Source of the DNA: Pseudomonas baltica
GTDB lineage: Bacteria; Pseudomonadota; Gammaproteobacteria; Pseudomonadales; Pseudomonadaceae
Length of the DNA: 64,000 bases
Direction of reading: 5' to 3'
NCBI RefSeq assembly: GCF_014235765.1
Contig: NZ_JACMYH010000001.1
Span: forward strand, 186,001-250,000
Below are positions 56,372 through 64,000 of this stretch, piece by piece. Made by a program: the position numbers and the translations under genes. Under the pieces are notes generated by a model. That model did not search any database, was not told the DNA's origin, and saw nothing but the letters and a program-made list of their open reading frames with translations. Position 1 is the stretch's first letter; each line of letters opens with the position of its first letter.

Positions 56372-58080
56372 GCCACAAGACGCTGATCGTCGAAGGCCTG
56401 AGCGTCGAGTTCGCCGGGCAGAGTGTGGTGCGTAACCTGTCGTTCACCTTGCCGCCGGGCAAGACCCTGGCCTTGGTCGGCGAATCCGGATCGGGCAAGA
56501 GCGTCACTGCGCGCAGCCTGATCGGCCTGGCCGGGGAGGGCGCGCAGGTGCGGGCACGGCGCCTGCAATACGGCGATCTCGACCTGCTGGCCTTGAGCGA
56601 CCGCCAGTGGCGTCGGGTGCGCGGCAAGGACATCGGCTTCGTTCTGCAGGATGCCTTGGTTTCGCTCGACCCGCTGCGGCCGGTCGGCAAGGAAATTCTC
56701 GAAGTGCTGCACACCCATGGTTGGGGCGACCGTGCCTCCCGTGCCGGGCGGGTGCTGCAACTGCTGGAACGGGTCGGCGTACCGGAACCGGCCCTGCGTG
56801 CCCGCCAGCGCTCTGGCGAGTTGTCCGGCGGCCTGCGCCAGCGTGCGTTGATCGCCAGCGCCCTGGCCCTGGATCCTGGGCTGGTGATCGCCGACGAGCC
56901 GACCACCGCACTGGACGCTACCGTCCAGGCGCAGATTCTCGGGGTACTGCAGGAGATCAAAGCCCAAGGCAGTTCGTTGCTGATCATCAGTCACGATCTG
57001 GCGGTGGTGGCGCAATTGGCCGACGAGGTACTGGTGCTGCAGCACGGTGAAGTGGTGGAGCAGGGCAGCATGCATCAGGTGCTGACCGCGCCGCGCCATC
57101 CCTACGCGCGCAGCCTGCTCGATGCGGTGCCGGCCGAGCATGCGCGTGGCACTCGGCTCAGCCCAGGTGAGCGTACCGCCACGATCGCCCGCACGCCGTG
57201 CCTCGATCAGCCGGTGCTGTTACACGCCCGTGGCCTGGGCAAGCGCTACGCAGGGCCTGATCAACAGGTACGCCAGGTGGTCGACGGCGTCGATTTCGAA
57301 CTGCGTGCCGGCCAGACCCTGGGCATTGTCGGCGAATCCGGTTCGGGCAAGACCACCGTGGCGCGCATGGCCCTGGGGCTGCTCGAGACAGACGATGGCC
57401 AGGTGCGTTTCCTCGATCAGCCGTGGAACGGCAGCGCCGACGCACGGGTCGCCGAAAGCCAGCGCCGAGCGCTGCGGCGTGACATCAGCGTGATCTATCA
57501 GGACCCGCTCAGTTCGTTCGACCCGCGCTGGAACGTTGGGCAGATTCTTGCCGATGCGCTGGACGTGGCCGGCGTCGTCACCGCCGAACAAGCGCCGCAC
57601 ATCCGCCGCCTGCTGCAACAGGTGCGCCTGCCTGCCGAGCTGGCCGCGCGTCGGCCCCTGCAGTTGTCCGGTGGCCAGCGCCAGCGGGTGGCGATTGCCC
57701 GGGCCATTGCCAGCAACCCCAAGGTCATCGTCTGCGACGAGCCGGTATCGGCACTGGATGTCTCGGTCCAGGCCCAGGTGCTGGATCTGCTCGCTGATCT
57801 GCAAGCCGAGCTGGGCCTGGCCTACCTGTTCATTTCCCATGATCTGGGCGTCATCCGCCATGTCAGCGACGAGGTGCTGGTGATGCGCCATGGCCAGGTG
57901 GTCGAGCACGCGCCGGTCGAGCAGTTGTTCGAGTCGCCCCAGCACCCGTATACGCAACGCTTGCTGGGTGCGGTGCCACGGCTGCCCAGTGCCGGCGTGC
58001 CGTTGCAGGTGCCCCCACTGGAGCCGGAAAACGCCGTGCTGCTGTTCGATGAATCCCGCTTGTGGAAGATCGCCATCTGA
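56368..58080 (+). CDS. Fused dual ATP-binding protein of peptide-type ABC transporter (importer 2)
   Basis: A 570-residue fused DppD-DppF ATPase, organised like that of importer 1. Walker A motifs are VGESGSGKSVTAR and VGESGSGKTTVAR; signatures are LSGGLRQRALIASAL and [15 protein letters not shown]; Walker B motifs are LVIADEPTTALD and VIVCDEPVSALD. GGAGGG precedes the ATG at 56368. Both importers having the same fused architecture suggests duplication of a whole transporter operon. Confidence 0.94.
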   Translation: MSHKTLIVEGLSVEFAGQSVVRNLSFTLPPGKTLALVGESGSGKSVTARSLIGLAGEGAQVRARRLQYGDLDLLALSDRQWRRVRGKDIGFVLQDALVSLDPLRPVGKEILEVLHTHGWGDRASRAGRVLQLLERVGVPEPALRARQRSGELSGGLRQRALIASALALDPGLVIADEPTTALDATVQAQILGVLQEIKAQGSSLLIISHDLAVVAQLADEVLVLQHGEVVEQGSMHQVLTAPRHPYARSLLDAVPAEHARGTRLSPGERTATIARTPCLDQPVLLHARGLGKRYAGPDQQVRQVVDGVDFELRAGQTLGIVGESGSGKTTVARMALGLLETDDGQVRFLDQPWNGSADARVAESQRRALRRDISVIYQDPLSSFDPRWNVGQILADALDVAGVVTAEQAPHIRRLLQQVRLPAELAARRPLQLSGGQRQRVAIARAIASNPKVIVCDEPVSALDVSVQAQVLDLLADLQAELGLAYLFISHDLGVIRHVSDEVLVMRHGQVVEHAPVEQLFESPQHPYTQRLLGAVPRLPSAGVPLQVPPLEPENAVLLFDESRLWKIAI

Positions 58081-58126
58081 AGGCGTCGCGCTGCTCCTTA
58101 CACCCATTTCAAGACAGGAACCGTTC

Positions 58127-59347
58127 ATGACTCAAGCTGCGAAAGTCACCCCTTCCACTGCACCCGAAGCGCCGCTGAGCGTGGCACAGTTGCTGGCACG
58201 CGCGGAGCAACTGCTGCCGGACATCGCTGCCGGCGCCGCGGCGCGCGAACGTGATCGTCAACTGCCTTACGAGGCCGTCGCGCAGATTGCCCAGGCGTTG
58301 CTCTATACCCTGCGTATTCCCGCTCGTTACGGCGGCCCTGGCGGCTCGGTCAAGGACGTCATCGGCCTGCTGGTGCGCATCGCTTCGGCAGATTCCAATG
58401 TGGCTCAAGCGCTGCGGCCAGGTTTCGCTTTCATCGAAGGGCTGCTGGTGTCCCGAGCCGAAGGCGCCGAGCAGGAACGTCAGCTCTGGTTCGCCCGTTA
58501 CCTGCAAGGGGCAGTGCTGGGCAATGCCGGATGGGAAGTAGGCGGTGTCAACGGCGCGATCAGTACGCGCATCGTGCGCGAAGGCGACCACTACCGCGCC
58601 AACGGCAGCAAGTTCTACAGCACCGGGTCGCTGTACGCCGACTGGATCAGCGCGGTGGCGTTGGACGAGCACGACCAGCCAGTGTCATTCATGCTGCCCC
58701 GTGACCGCGAAGGGTTGGTGCTGCTGGATGACTTCGATGCCATGGGCCAACGCTTGACCGCCAGTGGCACGACGCGCCTGGACAACGTGCAGGTGTATGC
58801 CCATGAAGTACGCGCACGCACGGTGGAAGAGGGCAAGCGTACGCTGGTGACGCCGTTCCTGCAGTTGTTCCTGGCCTCGGTGCAGGCCGGGATCGCGCGC
58901 AATGCGCTGAACGATGCAGTGGCGTTTGCGCGCAATCATGCGCGTCCGATCAAGCACAGCAGTGCCGCTCAATCGGTGGATGATCCGTATGTTGCGTTGA
59001 GCGTGGGCGAGATTTCAGGGCGCGCCTATACGGCCGAGGCGTTGGTGCTCAAGGCTGCCGAAGCGATTGATCGCGCCTGGGGGGCCGAGCTCGACCCGGC
59101 GGCGGTGGATGAGGCGGCGATCGAGGTCGCGCAGGCGCAATACATCGCGGCCGAATGCGCGCTCAAGGCGGCGGAACGGGTATTCGATGTGGGCGGTGCC
59201 TCCACCACAGGGCGTGGTCACAACCTGGACCGGCATTGGCGCAATGCCCGCACGGTGGCCAACCACAACCCTCGCGACTGGAAGGCCGCAGCAGTGGGCA
59301 CCTGGCAGCTCAAGGGCACGCCACCGCCAACCTCGGGATTGTTCTGA
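58127..59347 (+). CDS. Acyl-CoA dehydrogenase-fold flavin monooxygenase, SfnB-like (second)
   Basis: A 406-residue paralogue of the enzyme at 43998. RIPARYGGPGGSVKDVIGLL, SKFYSTGSLYADWISAVAL, and the C-terminal GHNLDRHWRNARTVANHNP, diagnostic of the SfnB/DszC group, are all present. SfnB is part of the sulfur-starvation genes of P. putida, and the adjacent sfnR-like gene strengthens the assignment. AGGAA precedes the ATG. It is the last gene of the importer 2 operon and is followed by a REP cluster. Confidence 0.9.
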   Translation: MTQAAKVTPSTAPEAPLSVAQLLARAEQLLPDIAAGAAARERDRQLPYEAVAQIAQALLYTLRIPARYGGPGGSVKDVIGLLVRIASADSNVAQALRPGFAFIEGLLVSRAEGAEQERQLWFARYLQGAVLGNAGWEVGGVNGAISTRIVREGDHYRANGSKFYSTGSLYADWISAVALDEHDQPVSFMLPRDREGLVLLDDFDAMGQRLTASGTTRLDNVQVYAHEVRARTVEEGKRTLVTPFLQLFLASVQAGIARNALNDAVAFARNHARPIKHSSAAQSVDDPYVALSVGEISGRAYTAEALVLKAAEAIDRAWGAELDPAAVDEAAIEVAQAQYIAAECALKAAERVFDVGGASTTGRGHNLDRHWRNARTVANHNPRDWKAAAVGTWQLKGTPPPTSGLF

Positions 59348-59370
59348 AAGACAGTCGACCCGACATCCAC

Positions 59371-59496
59371 CGTAGGAGCGGTCAGCGGCCGCGAAGGCTT
59401 CACCGCGCAGTGCCTGCTACACCGCAACGTCCTTTTCGCGGCCGATGACCGCTCCTACGGTTTTCTCTGTATGCAGGAACGGTCAGCGGCCGCGAG
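59371..59496. repeat. REP cluster, TAGGAGCGGTC family
   Basis: TAGGAGCGGTCAGCGGCCGC (59373) and its inverted partner ending CGCTCCTA (59457) form a doublet; a third, diverged copy (GGAACGGTCAGCGGCCGCGA) follows at about 59476. It lies between the convergent SfnB-like and SfnR-like genes. Confidence 0.9.
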
Positions 59497-59504
59497 TGGC
59501 TGGT

Positions 59505-60605
59505 TCAGATTGACAGCCTGAACACCCGAGCATCGGGCTGATCGGAAACAGCACGCCTTTTGTTCACCGCCAGTTCGCCCATCTTGATCAGCCTGGTGCG
59601 GGTCACGTTGCGGCTCAGGCCGAGCAGGTTGGCGGTGTGCACCTGGTTGCAATGGCTGAAACGATAGGCCGAGCGCAGCAGGGCCTCTTCGACTTTCTCG
59701 TGGAGATCGCCGACCTGCTCGTCGAACAGCCGCTGGAACAGCCGATCCAGTGAAGCCTCCACCGAATCGTCCACTGCCGGGCTGTCATCGGCGCGTTCGA
59801 TGCGCATGTTCGACAAGCGCAGATCATCGCGCTCGATCACGCCGTTGCGGCAGATCAACAAGGTATGGTGAATGACGTTCTCGAGTTCGCGAATGTTGCC
59901 CGGCCAGCTGTAGTGCAGCAGCTTGTGCTCTGCTTCGGGTGACAGCGTCGCCTGTTTGTAGCCCAGACGCTTGCAGTACACATCGAGGAAGTGCCGGGTC
60001 AACGCGATGATATCGCCAGGCCTTTCGCGCAGTGGCACCAGCTCCAGGTTGACCACGTCCAGCCGGTAATAAAGATCCTCGCGAAAGTTGCCGGCATTGA
60101 TGGCTTTTTCCAGCAGCACATTGGTCGCCGCCAATACCCGAACATCAATGGGGATGCTCTTGCGCGAACCCAGGCGTACCACTTCGCGCTCTTGCAGTAC
60201 GCGCAGCAATTTGACCTGGATGGGCATCGGCAGGTCGCCGATTTCATCGAGAAACAGAGTCCCGCCGTTGGCCTCCTCGAACCATCCGGCTTTGGCTGTC
60301 AGCGCGCCGGTGAAAGCGCCTTTTTCGTGACCGAACAGCTCGGCTTCCACCAGCGACTCGGAAAACGCTCCGCAGTTGACGGCCACGAACGGCTTGTTAC
60401 GCCGCCCACTGAGGTTGTGGATATGGCGCGCGACCAACTCTTTGCCGGTGCCGGTTTCACCGATGATCAGCACGCTCGCCTCGCTGGGCGCGACTTGCTC
60501 GAGATGCGCCAGCAAGGCCCTGGACTTCGGGTCTTCGAACACCTGGGCAGTGGCGCGAATGGAGGTGGCGAGGGCGGGCGATGGGGGGAGTGTCAAAAGC
60601 TGCAT
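59505..60605 (-). CDS. sfnR: Sigma-54-dependent activator, SfnR-like
   Basis: A 366-residue enhancer-binding protein. The AAA+ domain begins almost at once (about residues 25-255): Walker A GETGTGKE, the sigma-54 contact loop GAFTGA, Walker [12 protein letters not shown] and arginine finger region [10 protein letters not shown] Fis-type helix-turn-helix follows at the C-terminus ([20 protein letters not shown]). No receiver, GAF or PAS domain precedes the AAA+ part, as in SfnR of P. putida DS1, whose activity is set by its own expression under sulfur limitation. It is convergent with the importer 2 operon and divergent from tonB. Confidence 0.9.
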   Translation of the reverse strand: MQLLTLPPSPALATSIRATAQVFEDPKSRALLAHLEQVAPSEASVLIIGETGTGKELVARHIHNLSGRRNKPFVAVNCGAFSESLVEAELFGHEKGAFTGALTAKAGWFEEANGGTLFLDEIGDLPMPIQVKLLRVLQEREVVRLGSRKSIPIDVRVLAATNVLLEKAINAGNFREDLYYRLDVVNLELVPLRERPGDIIALTRHFLDVYCKRLGYKQATLSPEAEHKLLHYSWPGNIRELENVIHHTLLICRNGVIERDDLRLSNMRIERADDSPAVDDSVEASLDRLFQRLFDEQVGDLHEKVEEALLRSAYRFSHCNQVHTANLLGLSRNVTRTRLIKMGELAVNKRRAVSDQPDARVFRLSI

Positions 60606-61079
60606 GGCGACGCCTTCAAAGTGCAGAGTAAAAAAGAATGAGTCGATCTAAAGCCACATCTGCGCTGCCTGGGCAGCCACTGCGACACTGAAGGGGATAC
60701 TAAAGGATATAAAAAACGATCGTTAAATACCTTATGAGCATTAGCTTATGTCGTGACGTAAAAAACGTGACAGTCCGTCGATGCACCTGCTCGGCTTGCA
60801 AGGTCGTTGTCGGTAGAGCGCAACTGGTTAATTCTGCTGGAGAAATGAATATTTCTCGAATCAACCCGTTGTTGCCTGCGCAACAGCTAAGTTGTTCAGC
60901 TGTTCTGCAGTCAACAGTGAATTGCACGCGCTAAATCACAAACTTTCCCTTATGCCAGATAGGCAGTTTGGGATAACAAACAATTACTTTTCGAACCCGT
61001 CGAGTTTGACCATCATTCGCCCGCCGAAGAGGCCGATTGGACTTGTCTCTTCACGATCACCCGTCAACAGGAGTAACTG
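60606..61079. other. Divergent intergenic region between sfnR-like and tonB genes
   Basis: A 474-bp AT-rich region, clearly lower in GC than its neighbours, that must contain promoters for both genes. GAGAAAT-GAAT-ATTTCTC (60840-60857) is a perfect inverted repeat; AACAGCT and AGCTGTT form another inverted pair around 60884-60904. I found no sigma-54 motif with correct spacing on either strand. Short open frames here look non-coding. Confidence 0.6.
60840..60857. promoter_or_regulatory. Operator-like inverted repeat
   Basis: GAGAAATGAATATTTCTC: 7-bp perfect arms around a 4-base centre, midway between two divergent promoters. Possible binding site for a regulator of sulfur or TonB genes; nothing more specific can be said. 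Confidence 0.4.
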
Positions 61080-61892
61080 ATGAATAACCTCAAGGCCGCC
61101 CTGGAGGTGCGGTGGCATCCGGTACCCGGCGATGTGCTCGACCTGGGCCGGGTGTTCCGCGAGCCCTTGGGCGAGCTGCGTCTGCAACGTGCGCCGAAGC
61201 GTATCCTTGGTCGTCGCGAGGGAGTGCTGCTGGGGGTGTTCGCGCTGGTGCTGCATGGGGCGGTGATCTATTGGATCGGTCAGACCCCGACACCGGCGCT
61301 GCCTACAGTGCCGCCGGAAATTCCACCCATGACGATCGAGTTTTCGCAGCCAGCGCCACTGCCGGTGGTGGAGACGCTGACGCCGCCGCCCGACCCGGTC
61401 GCACCGGTTGTCGAGCCGCCACCGCCTGTCGAGGATGAACTGGCGGCCAAGCCAGCACCACCGCCGCCGCCCAAGCCCAAACCCCAGCCCGTGGTCAAGA
61501 AGCCGGTGCCAAAGCCTGCGCCCAAACCGGTCGTGCAACCGCCTGCGCCGCCGCAACCCGTGGCCGCACCGACGCCGCCCACGCCGCCTGCACCCCCTGC
61601 GCCGCAACCGGTGACACCGGCCTCGGCCAATGCCGGCTACCTGCACAATCCGGCGCCCGAGTATCCGGCCCTGGCCATGCGTCGCAACTGGGAAGGGACC
61701 GTGCTATTGCGCGTTCACGTGCTGGCCAGCGGCAAGCCCAGCGAGGTTCAGGTACAGACCAGCAGTGGTCGCACCCAGTTGGACGACGCTGCGCTGGCAG
61801 CGGTGAAACGCTGGAGCTTCGTCCCGGCCAAACGGGGCTCCGACCCAGTCGACGGCTGGGTCAGTGTGCCAATCGATTTCAAACTGCGCTGA
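61080..61892 (+). CDS. tonB: Energy transducer TonB
   Basis: A 270-residue TonB. A cytoplasmic N-terminal extension of about 45 residues precedes the membrane anchor (VLLGVFALVLHGAVIYWIG), a feature of Pseudomonas TonB1-type proteins. The periplasmic spacer is rich in Pro and Lys (about residues 75-180). The C-terminal domain has YPALAMRRNWEGTVLLRVHV and AALAAVKRWSFVPAKRG. It transmits proton-motive energy to outer-membrane receptors. CAGGAG precedes the ATG. The order tonB-exbB-exbD and its position suggest a system serving the receptors in this region. Confidence 0.95.
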   Translation: MNNLKAALEVRWHPVPGDVLDLGRVFREPLGELRLQRAPKRILGRREGVLLGVFALVLHGAVIYWIGQTPTPALPTVPPEIPPMTIEFSQPAPLPVVETLTPPPDPVAPVVEPPPPVEDELAAKPAPPPPPKPKPQPVVKKPVPKPAPKPVVQPPAPPQPVAAPTPPTPPAPPAPQPVTPASANAGYLHNPAPEYPALAMRRNWEGTVLLRVHVLASGKPSEVQVQTSSGRTQLDDAALAAVKRWSFVPAKRGSDPVDGWVSVPIDFKLR

Positions 61893-61972
61893 ACAACGTT
61901 TCTTGCACCAAGCGGGCTACCTGACCAAAGGCGCGTCGCATTACTTATTGCCTTGCCACAGAGAGCCTCACC

Positions 61973-62698
61973 ATGAATCTTCTGACAGAATCGCCATTCA
62001 CTTCCGTCGAGCACTCGGTCATCTGGCTGCTCATCCTGTTCTCCGTTGCCACCTGGGGCCTGGCCTTGCTCAAAGGGCTGCAGTTCGCCCGGCTCAAGGG
62101 CCAGGATCGCAAGTTTCACAAGCAGTTCTGGGCCGCTTCCAGCCTCGATTCGGCCGCCCACCTGGCGCAGGAACAACCCGGTGCAGCGGCCCGTGTCGCA
62201 CAGTCGGGCTATGCCGCCATTCAGGTCAACGAGCAGGCGCACACCGATCTGAGCCAGGCCATCAATCATCAGGATCGGCTGGAGCGTGCCCTGCGTCAGC
62301 AAATCGTGCGTGAGCGGCGCTCGCTGGAGACTGGCCTTGCGGTACTCGCCAGCATCGGCAGTACCTCGCCTTTCATCGGCTTGTTCGGCACGGTGTGGGG
62401 GATCATGTCGGCGCTCAAGGGCATCAGCGCAGCCGGTTCGGCCAGTCTGGAAACCGTGGCAGGTCCCATTGGCGCAGCCTTGGTGGCGACCGGCGTGGGG
62501 ATTGCCGTCGCGGTGCCGGCGGTGCTGGTCTACAACTATTTCCTGCGGCGCCTGAAGCTGACCGCGGCAGACCTCGATGACTTCGCCCATGACTTCTACA
62601 GCCTGGCGCAGAAGCACTCCTTCCGCGTACTGCAACATCCGGCGTTGGCTCGCAGTGGTGCTGCGGCTTCCGGCCACAAAGTGAAGGAGGCATCCTGA
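61973..62698 (+). CDS. exbB: TonB-system proton channel subunit ExbB
   Basis: A 241-residue MotA/TolQ/ExbB-family protein with three membrane helices: the first near HSVIWLLILFSVATWGLALL, and the second and third around GSTSPFIGLFGTVWGIMSAL and AALVATGVGIAVAVPAVLVYN. These hold the channel-forming residues. It couples proton flow to TonB with ExbD. It lies 80 bp after tonB and one base before exbD. Confidence 0.95.
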   Translation: MNLLTESPFTSVEHSVIWLLILFSVATWGLALLKGLQFARLKGQDRKFHKQFWAASSLDSAAHLAQEQPGAAARVAQSGYAAIQVNEQAHTDLSQAINHQDRLERALRQQIVRERRSLETGLAVLASIGSTSPFIGLFGTVWGIMSALKGISAAGSASLETVAGPIGAALVATGVGIAVAVPAVLVYNYFLRRLKLTAADLDDFAHDFYSLAQKHSFRVLQHPALARSGAAASGHKVKEAS

Positions 62699-62699
62699 C

Positions 62700-63101
62700 A
62701 TGGCCTTTTCGACTCAGGACACGGACGAAGTGCTCAGCGAGATCAACGTGACGCCGCTGGTGGATGTGATGCTGGTGCTGTTGGTGGTGTTCATCGTCAC
62801 CGCACCGTTGCTGACCAATTCGATCCCGATCAACCTGCCCAAGACCGAAGCGGTGGCGCCTGCCGAGCAGAAGGATCCGCTGGTGGTCAGCATCGACGGG
62901 CAGGGGAAACTGTTCATCAACAAGGACGAAATCCAGCCGGACCTGCTTCAGGTCAACCTGCAGAACGCCCGGCAGAAGGACCCTGATGTGCGGGTACAGC
63001 TGCAGGCCGATGACGGCGTCAACTACGGCGAAGTGGCCCGGGCCATGGCCTCCATCGAAAAGGCGGGCATCACCAAATTGGCGGTGATCACAGCCAAGTA
63101 G
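62700..63101 (+). CDS. exbD: TonB-system subunit ExbD
   Basis: A 133-residue protein with one membrane helix. The conserved SEINVTPLVDVMLVLLVVF includes the essential membrane aspartate (Asp in LVDVM, about residue 22). The periplasmic domain contains VSIDGQGKLFINKDEI and ends in KAGITKLAVITAK. Its start follows the exbB stop by one base, so the two are coupled. Confidence 0.95.
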   Translation: MAFSTQDTDEVLSEINVTPLVDVMLVLLVVFIVTAPLLTNSIPINLPKTEAVAPAEQKDPLVVSIDGQGKLFINKDEIQPDLLQVNLQNARQKDPDVRVQLQADDGVNYGEVARAMASIEKAGITKLAVITAK

Positions 63102-63427
63102 CGTTATCGCCCTGTACCTGACACATCGCAGCGCCTGTTCGCGGTCACTGACCGCTCCTACAGAGGTATTGGGTCCCCCGTAGGAGCGGTCACCGGCCGC
63201 GAAGGGCTGAACGCAGGATACCTGACACGCCGCAGCGTCTGTTCGCGGCCACTGGCCGCTCCTACGGAAGTGTCGGATCCCCCGTAGGAGCGGTCACCGG
63301 CCGCGAAGGGTTCACCGCTCAGTAGTGGCAGGATTGCGGTAGGTTTTGCGGTCGATGGATGATCTTGGGGGAACCTGTCCAGGTCGTTCACAGTCCAGAT
63401 CCACACGGCTCACCCAGGATATCGACA
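63102..63427. repeat. Intergenic region with two 104-bp tandem REP doublets
   Basis: Within this 326-bp gap, GTTCGCGG recurs at 63137 and 63241 and CCCCCGTAGGAGCGGTC at 63175 and 63279, each exactly 104 bp apart. Each unit is an inverted REP pair of the TAGGAGCGGTC family with linker GTCCCCCG/ATCCCCCG. No gene is seen in the gap; the last 120 bp (63311-63427) hold nothing I recognise. Confidence 0.88.
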
Positions 63428-63886
63428 GTGAAAGTAGGCATCATTTCCGACACGCACGGCCTGTTGCGGCCCGAAGCGGTAGCGGCACTGCAGGGCTGCG
63501 AGCGCATCGTTCATGCCGGCGACATCGGCAAGGGCGACATCGTCCAGCAACTCTCCGCGATTGCCCCGGTGCAAGTGGTGTCGGGCAACAACGACGTCGG
63601 CATGGCCTGGGCCGACTCGCTCGCCGAGGTACTGCATTTCGAGCTCGAAGGCTGGCCCACCTTGTTGGTACACGACATCGCCGATGTACCCGCGGCGCTG
63701 CGCGAAGATACACGCCTGGTCATCACCGGTCATTCGCACAAACCGCTGATCCAGTGGCGCGGCGAGTGCCTGTACATCAACCCCGGCAGTGCCGGCCGTC
63801 GCCGCTTCAAGCTGCCCGTCACGCTGGTGGTGCTCGACGTACAGCCCGACGCGGTGCACCCGCAACTGGTCCACCTGCTGCCGTGA
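63428..63886 (+). CDS. Metallophosphoesterase, YfcE family
   Basis: A 152-residue two-metal phosphodiesterase. The metal ligands are visible as ISDTHG (about residues 6-11), HAGDIG, SGNNDV and ITGHSHKP, followed by YINPGSAGRRR. YfcE-type enzymes hydrolyse phosphodiesters in vitro; the physiological substrate is unknown. I chose the GTG at 63428, preceded by CAGGA, which puts the fold at the N-terminus (VKVGIISDTHG). The frame is open a further 23 codons upstream without similarity. Confidence 0.9.
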   Translation: MKVGIISDTHGLLRPEAVAALQGCERIVHAGDIGKGDIVQQLSAIAPVQVVSGNNDVGMAWADSLAEVLHFELEGWPTLLVHDIADVPAALREDTRLVITGHSHKPLIQWRGECLYINPGSAGRRRFKLPVTLVVLDVQPDAVHPQLVHLLP

Positions 63887-63896
63887 TGCCTATCGC

Positions 63897-64000
63897 TCAA
63901 CGCACCAGCGAATCCGAACCGATCTCGCTGATCGACTTGGCCCCGGTCAGCACCATGGCCACCCGCATCTCCTTCTCGATCAACCCCAGCAGATTGCTTA
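63897..64000 (-). CDS. FMN-dependent alpha-hydroxy acid dehydrogenase, LldD-like, C-terminal end only
   Basis: The minus strand from the window edge encodes the 34-residue tail [20 protein letters not shown] then [13 protein letters not shown] and a stop (63897-63899). This closely resembles the end of L-lactate dehydrogenase LldD and relatives. The rest lies outside the window, so LldD cannot be separated from other hydroxy-acid oxidases. It is convergent with the metallophosphoesterase gene, 10 bp apart. Confidence 0.8.
   Translation of the reverse strand, partial: SNLLGLIEKEMRVAMVLTGAKSISEIGSDSLVR

Overview
The window is chromosomal DNA of a Pseudomonas, most likely of the P. putida/P. 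fluorescens lineage. GC is high, and the order sthA, gdpD, pilZ, lolCDE, queF, DUF4404, mlaA, hsbR, hsbA, tal, dusA is the housekeeping layout of that genus. Three families of palindromic REP sequences typical of Pseudomonas sit between genes. I see no rRNA, tRNA, CRISPR, integrase or transposase.

1-12.6 kb is core genome: the tail of a LysR regulator, soluble transhydrogenase (sthA), a glycerophosphodiesterase, two PilZ proteins, the lipoprotein exporter LolCDE, QueF, an MlaA-type outer-membrane protein, and the HsbR phosphatase with its HsbA anti-anti-sigma partner. Tal and dusA read the other way. 14-19.6 kb holds a ferrioxamine/ferrichrome-type TonB-dependent receptor divergent from a complete polar amino-acid ABC importer. 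19.6-32.4 kb holds a small lipoprotein, a GAF-PAS-GGDEF-EAL protein, a DUF1624 membrane protein, a DJ-1/PfpI protein, an HPP-CBS protein, the 23S rRNA hydroxylase RlhA, a helix-hairpin-helix/DUF72 pair, a PatB-type C-S lyase and a membrane protein of unknown role. A tandem array of 124-bp REP doublets (29.44-30.0 kb) separates the DUF72 gene from patB.

32.5-63.1 kb is the most interesting part. It begins with a HigBA-type toxin-antitoxin pair. Then come three paralogous TonB-dependent receptors, with a GNAT acetyltransferase between the first two. The third receptor heads an operon of a peptide-type ABC importer interleaved with a DszC/SfnB-like flavin monooxygenase, a DszA/NtaA-like flavin monooxygenase and an aldo/keto reductase. 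An ABC exporter follows. A second complete peptide-type ABC importer plus a second SfnB-like enzyme forms another operon. An SfnR-like sigma-54 activator without a sensor domain, and a TonB-ExbB-ExbD operon, close the region. Each receptor has a near-consensus sigma-54 promoter (TGGCACG-N4-CTGC) shortly upstream, and the second importer has a weaker candidate.

My reading, which is inference, is a sigma-54/SfnR-controlled organosulfur scavenging system. Receptors and a local TonB-ExbBD complex would bring a bulky sulfur compound through the outer membrane, ABC importers would carry it inward, the FMNH2-type enzymes would release sulfite, the aldo/keto reductase would reduce the carbonyl product, and the exporter might remove the carbon skeleton. 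The substrate is unknown, and no flavin reductase is encoded in the window. The window ends with a metallophosphoesterase and the 3' end of an lldD-like gene.
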